A DNA stretch of 64,000 bases from Apostichopus japonicus (taxonomy: Eukaryota > Echinodermata > Holothuroidea > Aspidochirotida > Stichopodidae). Below the pieces are notes generated by a model, which had not been told where the DNA came from, made no database searches, and was given only the letters and a program-made list of their open reading frames with translations. The translations under genes and the position numbers were made by a program. Positions 46,344-59,546 of this stretch are shown one piece after another. Positions within the stretch are counted from its first letter, which is position 1. The number at the start of each line of letters is the position of its first letter. Location of the stretch: positions 9,527,001-9,591,000 of the forward strand of contig NC_092562.1 in NCBI RefSeq assembly GCF_037975245.1, written 5' to 3'.

Positions 46344-47052
46344 TGTAGTATTATAACGAGCCCACGACTTCGGCATGTAATGTTATAAAGGGACTCGCGA
46401 GAGAGAGAGAGAGGTACTGGTGTATCTTGATGCCGTATTTTACGCTTCTTCAGGAGACGTCTCGAACGGGCGATAGAGGAAAACACTGACAGTTCTCACA
46501 AAAAACAAGTTGACAAGATAGGATTTGATTAGTGATTCGTTATAATTTCTTCTCTGTCGATTCTCTTCTCTAATTAAATAAAATGATTAGTTTGCCGTTA
46601 ACATAAAAACCAAAAATACAATGATCTGACTCCGTCAATAACGCAACTCGAAGTCACGAACTTGCGGGACCATGCCGCTTTTTATAAAACACTCCACCGA
46701 AAATTCCACTGCGCATAGTCAGAAGGCAGCTGATAACCTGCCCGTCCTGCATTAACTAACGATATGAAAATCAGTGCATAAAGGACTGATCTGCCCTGAT
46801 TGGTTGGGAGTTTGGAAGTCCACCCTTTTTATGGAAATTAGCGCATACCACGTGAGAAGAGCCTTCTCGAATGTTCCACAGATACATCGGATCTATTTTG
46901 GGAAAAAAGCCCTGTAACATGATTCAATAAGATAATTAAAACTTCTCGTGGGAAAATTGAATCCTCGACCCAGATAAATATTAAGGGCCTGTACGGTCTC
47001 TCGGTGGAGTGTTCCAGGAAAATCAAAGATGCAGTATTACTATTTCATAACA
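46344..47052. mobile_element. Candidate solo LTR, private to copy 2
   Basis: 709 bp absent from the orthologous place in copy 1 (near 10705). It starts TGTAGTATTATAAC and ends TTTCATAACA, the TG...CA form of an LTR, and contains a TATAAAA at about 46683 in its middle. The flanks GTGT on both sides could be a target duplication but lie in a GT-repeat, so this is not decisive. No coding sequence. Confidence 0.4.
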
Positions 47053-48502
47053 GTGTGTGTGTGCATGTCGTGTGTTCGTGCAGCCAAAAAGTCAAATAAT
47101 GGCTATTTTATCAGTAATATTTTAACATTCAGCAATTTGTATGTTCATCAGTGTACCCCTCACCCCAATATGTCATAAAGAAAGATAATGCTCACCCATG
47201 CTCTAAATTTCAAGAAGCATCTTAGTGTCAATTTAAAGTAGGTATCCATACTGAGACATTTAACTTGTCAAGTTGTTAAAATCCACAACAGCTTGTAACA
47301 CTTTGGAGGAAAGCAGGTGCTCCGAAGAAGTACTTACAAAAAAAGTTGTAGCAAATATTAGCTTGCAGCTGCAAATAAGGGGTGATGCTGATGACATTTG
47401 AAAGCGTTTCAGCTCATGAAAAAACGTACCTTTACTTTTAAACACTTTTTTTCAATACTTTGGAATAATTTGGAGAACCATAAATTCTCCAGGAGAATAT
47501 TGAGTAGAATCATGGTGCAATTTACAGCCAGTAAGGATAACCTACAGATATGCCGCCATGCTATAATACAAGTAAATCAACAATAAGAAGTGTGACTGAT
47601 AAGTTACCCAAAGTTTGTAGAGAGAAAAGTTTGTTGAGAACAGTATTTGAAGAAGAATAACAACAATAACATCATAAACATCATTAACTAATACATGTCT
47701 AAAACCTCCAACCCATTCTTATTTTCTCTACCTCATCTCCAATCTCCCTCACGACCCCTTCCTCCCCGCCATCCCCCCTCAGAAGTTGCTTATTTTTCTG
47801 AAGTGCTAAAATGAAATAAACTTTACCTTAGGCCTGAATTATCTCACTGCTGTAAGATGCCTAACAGTAATGCAATCACATGCCTTGCGCAAAGGAGTCC
47901 CTCCATCACTTCTGATCGTCAGACGGAGGAAAATGGTTCAGTCGAGAAATTGCTGGCATTCAGCCAAGAAGGAATGTTTTCTTATGGGTAGGACCCTGAG
48001 ATCTCCTTACACGAGAATCAGCATTCATTCCCAAAGGCAGCACTCCTCCTTTATAAACAATCGATTTGCCCCTGGACCTTCCACAAAAGTTCATCCTCCT
48101 ACCTAAATCAGAAATGGAATTTTTTATAATTACAATATTACAAATCATATGTGGGTCTGTTCACATTAAGGTGCCCAAATTTGTTACCAAAGATAGCAAT
48201 TTTCAAATTATAGTAAAGAATGTTCACTCTTAATAAATAACATTACTAGTATCTGCAATTTATGAATCAGAATCAACCAGACCTTAAACTATTTTGGAAA
48301 TTATATTCTAGACGGTCAAAAAGTGTGACAATGCATAAATTGCCCAATATTGACAATATTGTATTTATTTTCTATATTAAGATGACATGCTATTATCAGA
48401 CGTTTTTTTTCTATGACATTGATGATATAATTTAAAAATATTGGAGTATTGGTAAAAAAAAGTAAAGTTTCCTGAAATATAGTGAAACATGTTTCTCCTT
48501 AA

Positions 48503-48848
48503 AGGCATTGAAGACTCGCCCCAAACCTCGTGCCGAGCTCTGAAAAAGTTAACTTTCCGTTGCTTGCAAATGACGTTTTCTTCTTGTCGCTACAAAATGC
48601 AGACAGTAATGAAACGTGATACCTTGTTATATTTTATCTAGACCTGAGATGTCCACGCTGCTTTGTGTCGTGGGTATTGACCGTAGCTGTATGTATTGAC
48701 TGTACACTAGTGTCTAATTACCGAAGGAAGCAAGCTGTTTGTGTATTTTCTGGGATCGATGGTGGTGTCTAACACTTCTACACCTCATTCGAAACTAGGT
48801 CAGATTACCGGCATGAGACGTTTCTTTGTGCGCGAGTCTTCACACCTT
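48503..48848. mobile_element. TTAA-flanked MITE, copy 2
   Basis: Same insertion as 12202-12550, with TTAA at 48499-48502 and 48849-48852. Inverted ends as in copy 1. Confidence 0.7.
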
Positions 48849-49373
48849 TTAAAGCGCAAAGCTGAAAGTAATAGTAACAGTCATACCATAAGATATAACC
48901 TGACCATAAGTAAATATATTTACCAAAAGCTGAAAATTCTGGGTCATGTCCTCGCAGAAATGTTTTTTCATGACTCTTGTTTCATACATCACCCCTCGAT
49001 TTTTTTTTTTTTGACATCACCCACCAATGCGTAACATTTAAACATTTTTTTACCACGCTTGGTATTTTTATTGGTAACATTCTTGTGCCAGTTCGAACAT
49101 ATTTGAATACAATGAGGTCAAAAACCATTTATAAGTAATGATAAGTACATACTACAAAAACAATGATGCATCGTTATTAACTGAACAGTATAGTGCAATT
49201 ACTAAATGAATCTTTAAACGGCTCGTAAGAAATAAAAGCCTTGCGTCTTTGCTTGAGTTCTTTCTCAAGTTTAATAGCCAATTTTAACTTATATAAAAAT
49301 TCTCTACATCTCATTTCCGTGTTAGTAATTTTTTTTTACTGAAGATGAAGTACTTGAGATAAAAATTAAGAAA

Positions 49374-49690
49374 TTATAAGGGTGATTCGCAGAAAAATGA
49401 TACCCGAAGCAATGTCATTCTTCGAAATATTAACTGACTGCCAAAAATAGCTTGCTCGACATCTAAAATGAAATTCGATATAATAGGGCAATCCCAAAAC
49501 AGATGTAACAGGGTCTTATCATAGCGACCACAAAAGTGACATCGCGGGTTATCGATTTGCCCTATTTTATGGTGGTTTGTTCCAATAATGCAATGGGGGA
49601 AGCGGAAGTTGGAACTATTGCATCTTGGAATCTCCAGTGCGTTATAGTATAATATGTAATAGTAAGGAATAAAACAAATACTATTCATTT
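49374..49690 (-). mobile_element. LINE reverse-transcriptase C-terminal fragment, copy 2
   Basis: Open for 104 codons on the minus strand. It contains FPHCIIGTNHHKIGQIDNPR, CHFCGRYDKTLLHLFWDCPI and a following Phe/Ile-rich helix. The C-x2-C ... H-x-F-W-x-C arrangement is the zinc-ribbon-like tail after the RT of non-LTR retrotransposons. The copy in 13060-13400 is more damaged. No catalytic core is present. Confidence 0.65.
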
Positions 49691-50845
49691 GAATGCAATA
49701 ATAATGAAGAAAAAGTCATGTTACTTAACTTGGTGAACTCCATAAAAGGATATATAAACCCTTTATTGTTTCTAAGCTTGATGCATGGAAAGGTGATTAC
49801 ATGTATCAAGAAGAAAATGTATTAAACGAAGGTCGTACATGTTACTTAAGAACAATATATCTAAACTGATTCATCTCTAAGGTGATGTTAACATACAGCA
49901 TCGAATTCATTTGAGCCAGTGGAAAATGCTACAAAGTTGTTTTATAGATTTGTATTACAATGTCTTGGACTATGTTTCGTATATTAACACAGCTGTATGT
50001 TTACTTTATGACAGTATGTTTCCAGACAAAGCAAACGGTATCAAACTTTAGATATTGATACAATGGAGTGTTGCCAGCCTGCCTATAGTGACAGTTTTGA
50101 ACTTAGAAAGTTTGTTTAAGTGCAGTACAGTGAATGAAAATTTCAGACATCACTGAATGTTTCGGACATCACCTTGGACTAAATCCACAAACCTGCATTA
50201 CGATAATGCATCTTTCATTAGGTCACGACCATAAAAGGGATAGTTGTAACTAGTAAAACATGTTTAATAAACAAAAGTCTATTCGAAATACACAAAACAG
50301 TAGCAAATCTACAATAGATATGAATTTGTGGGGAAATCATATTAAGCTTGTACTAAAATACCATTTGAGGAATCAACAAGGTTTACTGAAAAATAATGGC
50401 ACTAGACAGTTTCAGGTAATACCAATTACCCACATATTTTCAAATCCCACCTTTAGACTGAGCTAACATGTACTTGAAAGTTCCAATGCTGGATATATTC
50501 CTAATAGTGTATGTATGTGTGAGACCTAATGTGCAATGTACAGTAGTTGGAGGATTTGAGAGAAATCTAACCGTGATCTTTGTGATTACACCAAACGATT
50601 GTTCCTTATTAGTGAATTATTAAATCCTTAATCCAGTACTGTAACAGTACATTTTATGTTAAAACATAACTATTTCTTTAAAATTTTCAACCTTATGCCT
50701 AGTTTCATCATCTTAAAGGAACAGATTGTTTTACCATATACCTTATATATCGTTTATTAACCTTCAAGTATGATACCCACAGAAATTGACAAATTCATTG
50801 CAAAATGTAGCTTTGGTCAAAAAAGGATGAAAATGACATATTTAA

Positions 50846-50988
50846 AAGAGTACTTTAAGGAGAATTTCTATTCTACATATGTTAACGTCCAGAAAAAGAA
50901 GAAAAATTGACTGCTAGTAATGTTCCTATAGTAATTTCAATTTTCGAGATATTCACCTTTAAAATATGTTAAACCTCTGGAATGCTCC
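50846..50988. mobile_element. Short TTAA-flanked MITE, copy 2
   Basis: Counterpart of 14507-14650; TTAA at 50842-50845 and 50989-50992. Confidence 0.6.
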
Positions 50989-52855
50989 TTTAAGGATACA
51001 TTGATCATCAGTTTGGCTCCTCCGTGCAGGCCTTAAAGTTAAACATTAATTCATTGTCTTATAAATTCCGATAACTAACTAAAAACCATGATTTCTTAAC
51101 TTCTTATAAACAACAGAGCATCTTTGGATGACAACAAGCATCACTTGTTTCTTGAAACTTTTTTAAACGCATTATAAATGTGTCATTTAAGGACACAAAA
51201 CTCCATCCCCCCTATTTAGTTTTGTGTTGCATCTGAGGAAATGATGTTATTGTCAGTGTATTAGACTACATAGTCCAGTCACTTTATTTTATGAACCTGA
51301 ACTACATAAATGGTCTTCTCTCAATAGTTACAAGTGTAATAGAAATACAACCTAAGCTGATAGTAGTGTTTCTTAACAGTGTACAACATATCATCATTAA
51401 TTTTTGTGCCTAAAACTCATCTTTTAAATGTCCACAAAGTAATCTCTAATACTCTCGGAGTGTTTCCTTTATTCTTTTATATCCTTCTAAAGAACCCGAA
51501 ACCAAGACGACCTAACTCAGATAGTGACGATTGATTCTATTCACCTCTTCTTTCTTCATCAACTTTGAAATAAAATTTATCATTGCAAGAAAATTGTGGA
51601 AACTTGAAATGCAATATTTGAGAAGCAATTTGAAAACTGTAATATTTTAAAAGCAAATTGAAAACTGCAATATTTTAAAAGCAAATTGAAATCTGCAATA
51701 TCTGAAAAGCCATCATCATAAAATGAAAAGTGTTATTTATGAATAATATACATTCATTGTACAAATTGTCAAAGTTGTAAATAAATATCAAAGAGTATAT
51801 ATTCTTGTCTTGTGTGGTCAATTAGTGCTTTTGTGATTAATCTACGTAAAACCAAATGATACATTAATTCTTTGCTTATTAATCTTGGATCAGGAAGGAT
51901 ATTATTGGAAACACTCTTAACTGCTGAAGAGGCTGTTATTGGGGTGTCTGCTTTTATTGAAGATTGGTATTAACGCTTTTTAATGGTCTTATTCAATATA
52001 CACTGGGGGAGGAGATTCATAACAGCAACTAGCAGCAACGTTTATCCAAAGATTGTTTGATTGGCCCTTTAATGGAAAAAATATTCTGCATGCTGAGCAT
52101 TCCGTCAGAAACCCCCTCCCCCCCCCCCCGCTCCACTCCATTGCCTACTATGGTATAGCTGGTCATTTACAAGACCATAGAAAACTTAAGTTGAGGTTCT
52201 CTGCTGATCTGAAATCCTTCCTTTACAGTAACGTAAAATCGCTAGGAAAATCGATTATTTAAGAACTGTTTTGGTTTGTGCTGTATCGGAATGTTTGGAA
52301 ATAATTTCGAATCATAAAGGCTTTATTGCAGCTCCAGTAACTTGCATTAACGTAAATTTCGTAAGTAAAACTTTTGATCAAAACAGTAAGAATTTAGATC
52401 CTTTGAAGGTTTTGGTTTATTCTATCATTATTATTTTTATTTTGCCAAGTGTCTAACAACCACCGTACTTGAAATAGCAACTGAGCATATTACGAAACGT
52501 ATTTTGCTATTCTAACGCATCAACGCTGAGAAACTTTTAGAAATGGATGACGCTCTTCATATGTGTTTAAATCCTCAAGATTTTATAGTCCAGGGCGCCT
52601 CTAAAGGGCTTATATTTATATAGAGTGAAGCAAAATGAAACATTACTTGATCGTACCGAAATTCGGTAAAACACACGCATGTTTAGTTGGTTTCACTGAA
52701 AGGATCGCGAAGAAAAAAGATTGCAACAGCATTTATAGATGATCTTGCAAACGAATTTCCAAAAGTCCAAATAATCATAGCCTAATGTATAATTATATCA
52801 GTTAATGAATGATGGAAAACTGACTGGGAAATTTTGACAAATTAAAAAGAGTTAC

Positions 52856-52926
52856 TGAAGAACGGGATTCGAACCAGTGACGTCTAGATTACAAGCCCAG
52901 CAGTCTACCTGCTGAGCTGTCAAGCC
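52856..52926 (-). tRNA. tRNA-Thr(UGU)-derived pseudogene or SINE, copy 2
   Basis: Better A box than copy 1: CAGCTCAGCAGGTAGA on the minus strand (52904-52919), B box GGTTCGAATCC (52865-52875), anticodon loop CTTGTAA, and a Pol III T-run just beyond. The acceptor arms do not pair. The head is shared with copy 1, so the insertion or decay predates the duplication. Confidence 0.5.
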
Positions 52927-53474
52927 GTTAGTTGGCGGCGATTCCTATCGCAGCCATTTCTTGCTCATTTCCATTGTCTGCAATTTTATGACCCTTTGTA
53001 ACGTTCGCAACAAGTTTTGTGTCAATATTTGAATTTTCTTTTAATCCTATTATACCAAAAATTCTGACAAGGTAGTAGGTCTTCACCGCAGGGCAAAAAA
53101 TTATATAGCGATTCCTTGAAACTGTATTCAGCAGTGACACCAATAAAAAAGTTCATTAGAGAAATACTTGAAGCAAATGACTCGGCGGGCAACACCACTA
53201 TGGTATACCCAACTTCATTTTCATTTATAACCTGCGGGTGAATGGTGGCTTTCATAACAAGGTATAAAGGCTAATTTAATTGGATTTCCTGAAGACCTTT
53301 ATAACATCGGAAAGCTGCGGTGAGCTGATAGCATGGACCTTGTTTATTGTAATATCAAACACAAACTACCACAGACCATGTCATCACCACTGCGTAGCGT
53401 ACGTTTTCTTTCATTCCTTCATCCGGCAATCAAAATGTGTCCTGTAGAACAGAGCCTTGCTACGCGGGCTAGGT

Positions 53475-53481
53475 TATAAAA
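53475..53481 (+). promoter_or_regulatory. TATA box of locus C
   Basis: TATAAAA in the same context as 17027-17033, 277 bp before the ATG at 53758. The CCAAT of copy 1 is missing (reads 'atgtcatcac'). The leader between TATA and ATG carries small insertions relative to copy 1. Confidence 0.5.
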
Positions 53482-53757
53482 ACAAACACTGCCAGTTTAC
53501 ACCAGTTACTGGAAGAAGGTTTTTCCGAACAAACAACAAATTCATGGAAAAAGAGGAGAAATCTTGTCCGCTGATTGATTCCACGAGCTGCAGGTCTTGG
53601 ATAATCTTCGTCAAAATACAACCCCGGGAAGCCACATCTTAGTTTCGTTCAATATTTTTTAATGGTTACGTAGGCCTGCTAAGGCGCACGGTAAGTTTGT
53701 GAATAATATAATGTTTTAAGAGAGAGAGAGTAAGACATTCGTTACTTTGGTATCAAG

Positions 53758-53845
53758 ATGACGACACGATGGTTCCATTCGTCTTCGGCTGGGTTAGTAA
53801 TCTTAGGATTCCTTCTCATCTGCATCTCAGCCTGTCTCGCACAAG
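53758..53845 (+). CDS. Signal-peptide first exon, locus C
   Basis: 88-bp duplicate of 17263-17350: MTTRWFHSSSAG followed by the hydrophobic LVILGFLLICISACLA and Q, then the phase-1 donor AAG|GTAAGA at 53846. It joins in frame to the SRCR exon at 59547 (G+AA = Glu) across a 5.7-kb intron that contains the hAT-like element 54033-55296. The reading frame and splice site are intact, so locus C has a credible start. Confidence 0.85.
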
Positions 53846-54089
53846 GTAAGATAAGTTTTGTTGTATATAATATAGTCTTTAAACTTTTGAACGCAATGTG
53901 CACGACTGCCAACAGATAATTACCGTAAAATCTTATTAAAACGTCTTTGGACGAAATCGACATAACATGACAGACTGTTTAATCTCAAATTAAAACCCGG
54001 AACGCGAGGACACTGCGATACTGATTCTCACACATAGGCGTAGGAGGCGGGATGGGGGGGGGGCTGCCGCCCCCCAACCAATTGTTTTG

Positions 54090-54620
54090 GTGTAAATTCG
54101 GGCAACATGCTGAGAATTTTTCGGGCACCTACTGGAAGAAGAATAATTTGCAGTGTGTTTTTCATTTTTTTTCGGTGAAAATTCGGCAATATGCTGAGAA
54201 TTTTTCGGGCATCTACTGAGAGAATAATACTTTGCAATGTGTTTTTCAATTTTTTGGTGAAAATTTGGGCAATATGCTGAGAATTTTTCGAGCACCTACT
54301 AAAAGGAGAATAATTTGCAATGTATTATTATTTTTTTTTTTCGCTGAAAATTCGGCAATATGCTGAGAATTTTTCGGGCACCTACTGGAAGAAGAATAAT
54401 TTGCAGTGTGTTTTTCATTTTTTTTTTCGGTGAAAATTCGGCAATATGCTGAGAATTTTTCGGGTATCTACTGAGAGAATAATACTTTGCAATGTGTTTT
54501 TCAATTTTTTGGTGAAAATTTGGGCAATATGCTGAGAATTTTTTGAGCACCTACTAAAAGAAGAATAATTTGCAATGTATTTTTCAATTTTTTTGGTGAA
54601 AATTCGGGCAATACGCTGAG
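54090..54620. repeat. Tandem repeat, about 80-90 bp, with higher-order unit
   Basis: Units share 'gaaaattcgg', 'caatatgctgagaattttt', 'cacctactg' and 'agaataattt' blocks. Three variant units form a block of about 240 bp that is itself repeated (start about 54085 and about 54325), with the same order of variants (cacctactgg, catctactga, cacctactaa). A last diverged unit reappears at 54990-55030 after the nested insert. Confidence 0.8.
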
Positions 54621-54624
54621 AAGT

Positions 54625-54990
54625 CAGAGGGGGGGGGGGGGGGCGGATGCCCCCTTGGCGGACTCAAATGGACTGCTGGCGCCCTTTTCAGCTTTTTACC
54701 ACTTTTTACTTATTCGCGATTATTGACTTTTTTATTGCGCTCTCAAATACCTGTTGACATTTTTCACATTTTGTTGGTGCAATTCTCTGACAAATGGCGA
54801 TTACACCTATTTATTCTTCGTTTATCTGCAAATTAGCAAGGCCTGGAAAGGGTCATTTCCGGCGATCTAGGGAGTATCTTTACTCAAAAACTTCTGTACG
54901 CTCCGCGCCAACCTATGGTGGCGCTCCGCTTAGATAGCGCCCCTACAGACCATTCTCTCCCACTGACCAATAGCCCTAGCTCCGCCACTG
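54625..54990 (-). mobile_element. Nested hAT-like fragment
   Basis: On the minus strand it starts CAGTGGCGGAGCTAGGGC, a typical hAT terminus, and at the other end has a G-run followed by CGGATGCCCCC. It interrupts the 80-90-bp tandem repeat, whose last unit resumes after it. No clear 8-bp target duplication was found, perhaps because the repeat has been rearranged. Confidence 0.5.
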
Positions 54991-55969
54991 GCACCTACTG
55001 AAAGAAGAAGAATTTGCAATGTGATTTTTAATGTTTAAACTTATATTATTGTTAATATCATTATTGTTGTAAAAACTTCCCCAATAATTCTAACCAACAT
55101 GGAAGGGTAATAACACGGAAAATGATTTTATGTCATTGGCATGCGATGTAATAACCGATGAATGCCTATATGATATGCACATTAACATGTGGAATTCGCG
55201 CGAAGCGGGCGAAAAATTCTGGTTATATTTTTCGGGCAAGTCGTTACAGCTCCCCCCCCCCCAAATCAAAAATCAAATGAGGCTCCTACGCCTATGTTCT
55301 CACAGAAAGGCCTTGTCACCGTGACCAAGTACATAATATAGGCCCGGTGAATGTATTGATATGTAGTCTTGTTAAGATCCTAGTATGTACAGCATAGTGT
55401 TCCTTTCTTTTTCACAAAGCAATTTTCCCGTATCTATTCGCTTTAGATTGATACTAGGGTCTTGCACATTTCTCCCAAGCTATCTTGTGTTTTACTTTGA
55501 TTTTGGGAAATTTGCTTCAGAAAAGCGAAGAAGCCAATCAGCCAATTGCCAATTGGGCCCACTTCCCCCAAAATGTTTATTCAAGCCATGCCTCCCGCAG
55601 TGAACAATCACTTGGCCTTAGATTGGTTTGTACACTGCGAGACGGTCGCTATCTGCTGTGGAATAAATATGATCTCACATGACACGCAAATTTGTAACAA
55701 TAATATGAATAAAGATTTAGGGTTTGTATAAGTTCACGCCCCTCTTTGAAGAAATGTCCAAGACGTTTGTATGGAACAGATGCTCGTAAAACACAGTGGG
55801 TGAGCACATTCGTTTTATGCAGGAACGGACTCTGAGGCATGTACAGATTGCACCCGAGAAAAAGAGTACTACAAACGACCTAGCCATGTATTATGTTGTG
55901 CAATGTATTGGGCAATGTGTTGGGCAATGTATTATGTTGTTTGCTTTTATGCTGTCTGTTATCATGTTA

Positions 55970-56125
55970 TTGTCTCCTTTGATGTTGTTGTCTCGTTTAG
56001 TGTTGTTGTCTCCTTCAATGCTGTTGTCTTTTTGGTGTTGTTGTCTCCGTTGATGTTGTTGTCTCCATCAACGTTGTTGTTTACTTTGATGCTGTTGTCT
56101 CATTTGATGTTGTTGTCTCCTTTAA
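55970..56125 (+). repeat. 18-bp tandem repeat, copy 2
   Basis: Counterpart of 18775-18935, about eight to nine units of the 'atgttgttgtctcc' motif. Confidence 0.8.
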
Positions 56126-56489
56126 AACTGGCGTCGCTGTTCACTTTTATGACGTCAAAATACGTTTACAAATTCGAAGAATTTAGTGCTTCAGAACTAG
56201 ATTTATAAAACAACATTGATGATTTTTCATGGTGGGGGGGGGGGGTCCCATTAACTTCACAACTAAATAGCTTACTGTATATAGGCATATACATCGGTGA
56301 GTGAGTGGAAGAAGGCACGAGCGGGGCGAAGCACTTCTGTTTAAGGGAGCTGTTTAAGGGAGCAGAGGCCAATGTTACTAGAAAACCTTTGCCTCTTCCC
56401 CTTTTCAAATAGTAGCCCCTGAGGAGCCGTAAATACCTAATTTCTGAGCATTTTTTCTCACGGGGCAGCGGGGGAGGGGGGTTGTGTGA

Positions 56490-56600
56490 GGAACTTGTGT
56501 GACCTGCTTGATACGTAAGAATTGGAAACACCATTGATCTATAGAGCTTATAATAGACAGACTTTCTATGTATATCCAGTAGGGACAATTTCCTAATTCT
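56490..56600 (-). mobile_element. Short LINE-like fragment
   Basis: The minus strand encodes LYRSMVFPILTYQAGHT, which resembles the LYxSMVxPILTYGxEVWT motif just after the RT domain of many non-LTR elements. Only this short piece is recognisable, in a segment absent from copy 1. Confidence 0.4.
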
Positions 56601-59546
56601 TATAAATCTCTAAACTGTACTCCAATATGATGCTTCAAAGCACAGCTGGTATTAATATATAGTACAAACAGTTCCTAAACTTGATCTGATGGAAATATGA
56701 TGTTTAAACTGCTCTTACTGACGATAGGAGTACTCTGAAGCGGGACATGACACTACAGTATAGAAAAACTGTCACGGCTGGGTGATATGTGATAGAGCAC
56801 CTCTATATTATAGATAAGTAAAGATCAAATCGTCACATCATATCAGCTGATCATGTTGAACCGCGCACACAAACTCACGCTTTAGCGACTAGGCCTTCGA
56901 TGGTGATTGGCAATTTGGAACATGCTGGCAATCGTAGAGTTGCGTAGAAAACACTGAGACGTCTTGCAAACATGGATGCCTGTATTTGAACTCAGTAATC
57001 TACTATTTAAGTTCGACATGCCAACTCCCCAGGAGAAGAAACTAACTGCCATCCTCAAAATATTTTGAGAGTGACAAAAGAACTTTGCATATTGCTTTAC
57101 AAACCGTAAGTATGTTTCCCCATTTCACCAATTAGAACTAACGATCGTACGTGGCTATACTGCTTGTTATGTTATGTTATGGAATTTGTTTCTAAGAAAT
57201 TTGAAGAATTTTGGACAAAACAAATTGGAATAGAGAAGCATAATTTTAGGTTTGAACCTTGGAGAATCTAGTATAAATGGGCAGGGCAAATGTGTAATGA
57301 TCGTTGGCTTAGACGATCAAATTTCCAAACTCAGCCTTTGAGTGTATATGTTCAGTGGACAAGTAATAATTGTTAACATAAAATTGAGATTCCATTGTAC
57401 GGTAACGAAAAGCCTCAAGTTGGTATCATCACCGTCCAACAATTTGGATTTACTGTTCATCCATAGCATGATAGAACCACCAAAATGGACCATAAGCTAG
57501 TGTTATATCGATCAAACCTACACATTTTTTTCTACTGTGTACATATTGGTTATTGTTTGTTGCTATGCAATTTTTCAGCCAAATCAAATTCGCTGTTTGG
57601 ACAAGTTAAACAAAAGACCTGGTTGTTGAAGGGACAACCAGAACAATCCCTAAAAAATTGTCCTGATAAACATATGGGAAATTTTCTTAAGAGATTTTAG
57701 ACAGAAGCCAAAGATGTAGAAAAAGCTAAAACAATGGCCATGCAATTGTAACCTTTAATTTGCCTTATATTGGCCCTGAAAAAAATGAACGGCTTAGCAG
57801 GCAAAGTGGAGCATGTGTAGCATCAAAATGCATGGGTGAAGTTACTTCATTTGAAATTACTTCAACAAGATTGAAAGACTATAATTTGAGCTACCAAGTT
57901 TTGAAAGTCAATCATTTTGAAGTCATAGTCATATGCCAAGTCTCCCACATTGGATGGGAGATTCCTGCAATCAGCTACTGTCTCTTGCTCTCCCTTTGAG
58001 GCCCATAAAACTCATTCTGTCCCAGCAGCTAGAAATATGTTATCAGTGATTATTTTGCTCTCCTCTGAGATCTTGCTTAATGTAAATCTACCTTCGAGTG
58101 CTAAATAAATGTGTCAATTTGTCTGAGTTTGCTGCAACAATGAACAACTTCTGTATCCTCCCAAAATGCAATCAGAATGCACCATTTAATGTTCAAGTTT
58201 CAAAAATTTCCGGACAAGCATGCCCCGGACCCCCCTAGCAGGGCACTGAGCTGCGGCCTGTGCAAATCTCCCTCTCTCGGAAATCCAAAACTTGGCATCT
58301 CTGCATAGTGATTTCACAGGGCAAGTAATTTATCAGCTAAGATCAAGATTTGCTGGAAGATTGGAATAGAAGGTTTTTAATAGTTTGCTGGCCAAAAATG
58401 TCATGTAATAATTTGAATGGAATTCAAATATTACTCTGTAAAAGTGTAATACATTTACATTTTGAAACTGGCCTTTTCGGCAAATTGTGTCATTATTTAG
58501 ACCATGTAAGGGATGCATAGTGACTATATATTCCAAATAAAGTGACTGCATGCATTTCATAGTGTGACAAGATTAATGTCATTAATGTTCCCTCAGGGCC
58601 CACTGGAATATTTATCTAATCAAAAACTTCATAATGACTGGAAATTGTTGAGGCGATCCTATATACCCATTTGGAAGGTAGAGTATATAAAAGCCCTCTG
58701 TTTGAAACGTTTTTAGCATTTTATGCTAAACGTTTGGCATTAATATTGAGAGATAATCCCTAAGGCAGTTGGTTGAATTTACAACAGAAACTCTTCAACT
58801 ATTCATAAATGAACTCAAAATTTACTGTTAGCTTTTGCATTGCATCTCTCAAATGATCTTTGATGGGGATCGACTGTACCTAAAGAAGGTGGTTTACTTT
58901 AAACTAATAACAATATTTGATATACTGTAGCCTAGGTCTACAGTACAATACCCCGGCCCATATCTGATGTAGTTATAGACTTAGCTGTTACTGCGTACTT
59001 GCAACATAGATAAAGCCATAGCTGTTATCATCAATTATATAACAGAACACAAGCCCTCTCTGCGATGGTGCATTGGGAATAATAGCCTCTTTTAGCAAAA
59101 AAAAAAGTGTGGCCCGTAAGGCTGTAATGGTCTCTCAACACTCTTGCATTATGCTAGGATATCCAACCCAAGTTGTCTTCTTTCATCCTCCATTGTTATC
59201 CTCCATGTTATTGTTGGGCATCCCATCTTTCCCCTCAGCCATTGGGGTGTCCAGGTTAATGTAGTAATCCATAGTGGCCATCTCTATCCATTCCCATGCC
59301 CAATATATGCCATCTTCTCTTTTTTATTTCTTTAGATTTCGTGTAAAAGTAAGCGGACTTGACGTTTCGATCCTAACAGGATCTTTTTTCAGAGGATGAA
59401 TGCCAAGTAACAGTAACTATAAGGCTTCATCAGTTTTGATCTGTGCACTTTCAGAGAGCTGTTTTATTACCGTGACTGACATGTTTAAAGTTACAGAGTT
59501 TGTCCGATCTTTAATTGTTAAACGTTCTAAGTACACATCTTTTCAG

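Larger units (their letters stand above)
45143..53474. other. Intergenic DNA between loci B and C
   Basis: Counterpart of 10330-17026. It contains a candidate solo LTR (46344-47052), a GA-repeat (46393-46412), the shared MITEs (48503-48848 and 50846-50988), the LINE fragment (49374-49690), A-rich short repeats near 51600-51720 ('agcaaattgaaa' type, an expansion not in copy 1), poly(C) near 52110, and the tRNA-derived sequence (about 52856-52926). No host gene is recognised. Confidence 0.55.
54033..55296. mobile_element. hAT-like element with internal minisatellite
   Basis: 1264 bp with perfect 14-bp inverted ends CATAGGCGTAGGAG and an 8-bp target duplication TTCTCACA (54025-54032 and 55297-55304). 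These features are diagnostic of hAT-type transposons. There is no transposase. The inside is mostly a tandem repeat of about 80-90 bp (54090-54620), and part of a second hAT-like element seems nested at about 54620-54990, ending in TAGCTCCGCCACTG. Confidence 0.85.
53846..59546 (+). other. First intron of locus C
   Basis: It holds a hAT-like element (54033-55296), the 18-bp repeat (55970-56125), a segment not in copy 1 (56200-57170) with a poly(G) run and a minus-strand LINE-like fragment, then sequence matching 19670-22195 of copy 1, including the hammerhead-like motif (59361-59392). The acceptor is 'cttttcag' ending at 59546. No separate gene is recognised. Confidence 0.55.

Noticed and set aside
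53990-54550. Minus-strand frames with repeated ARKILSIL-like text
   Set aside because: They translate the 80-90-bp tandem repeat of the hAT-like element.
56166-56588. 140-codon minus-strand open frame as a host gene
   Set aside because: Only a short LINE-like motif is recognisable, and the frame runs through a poly(G) tract.
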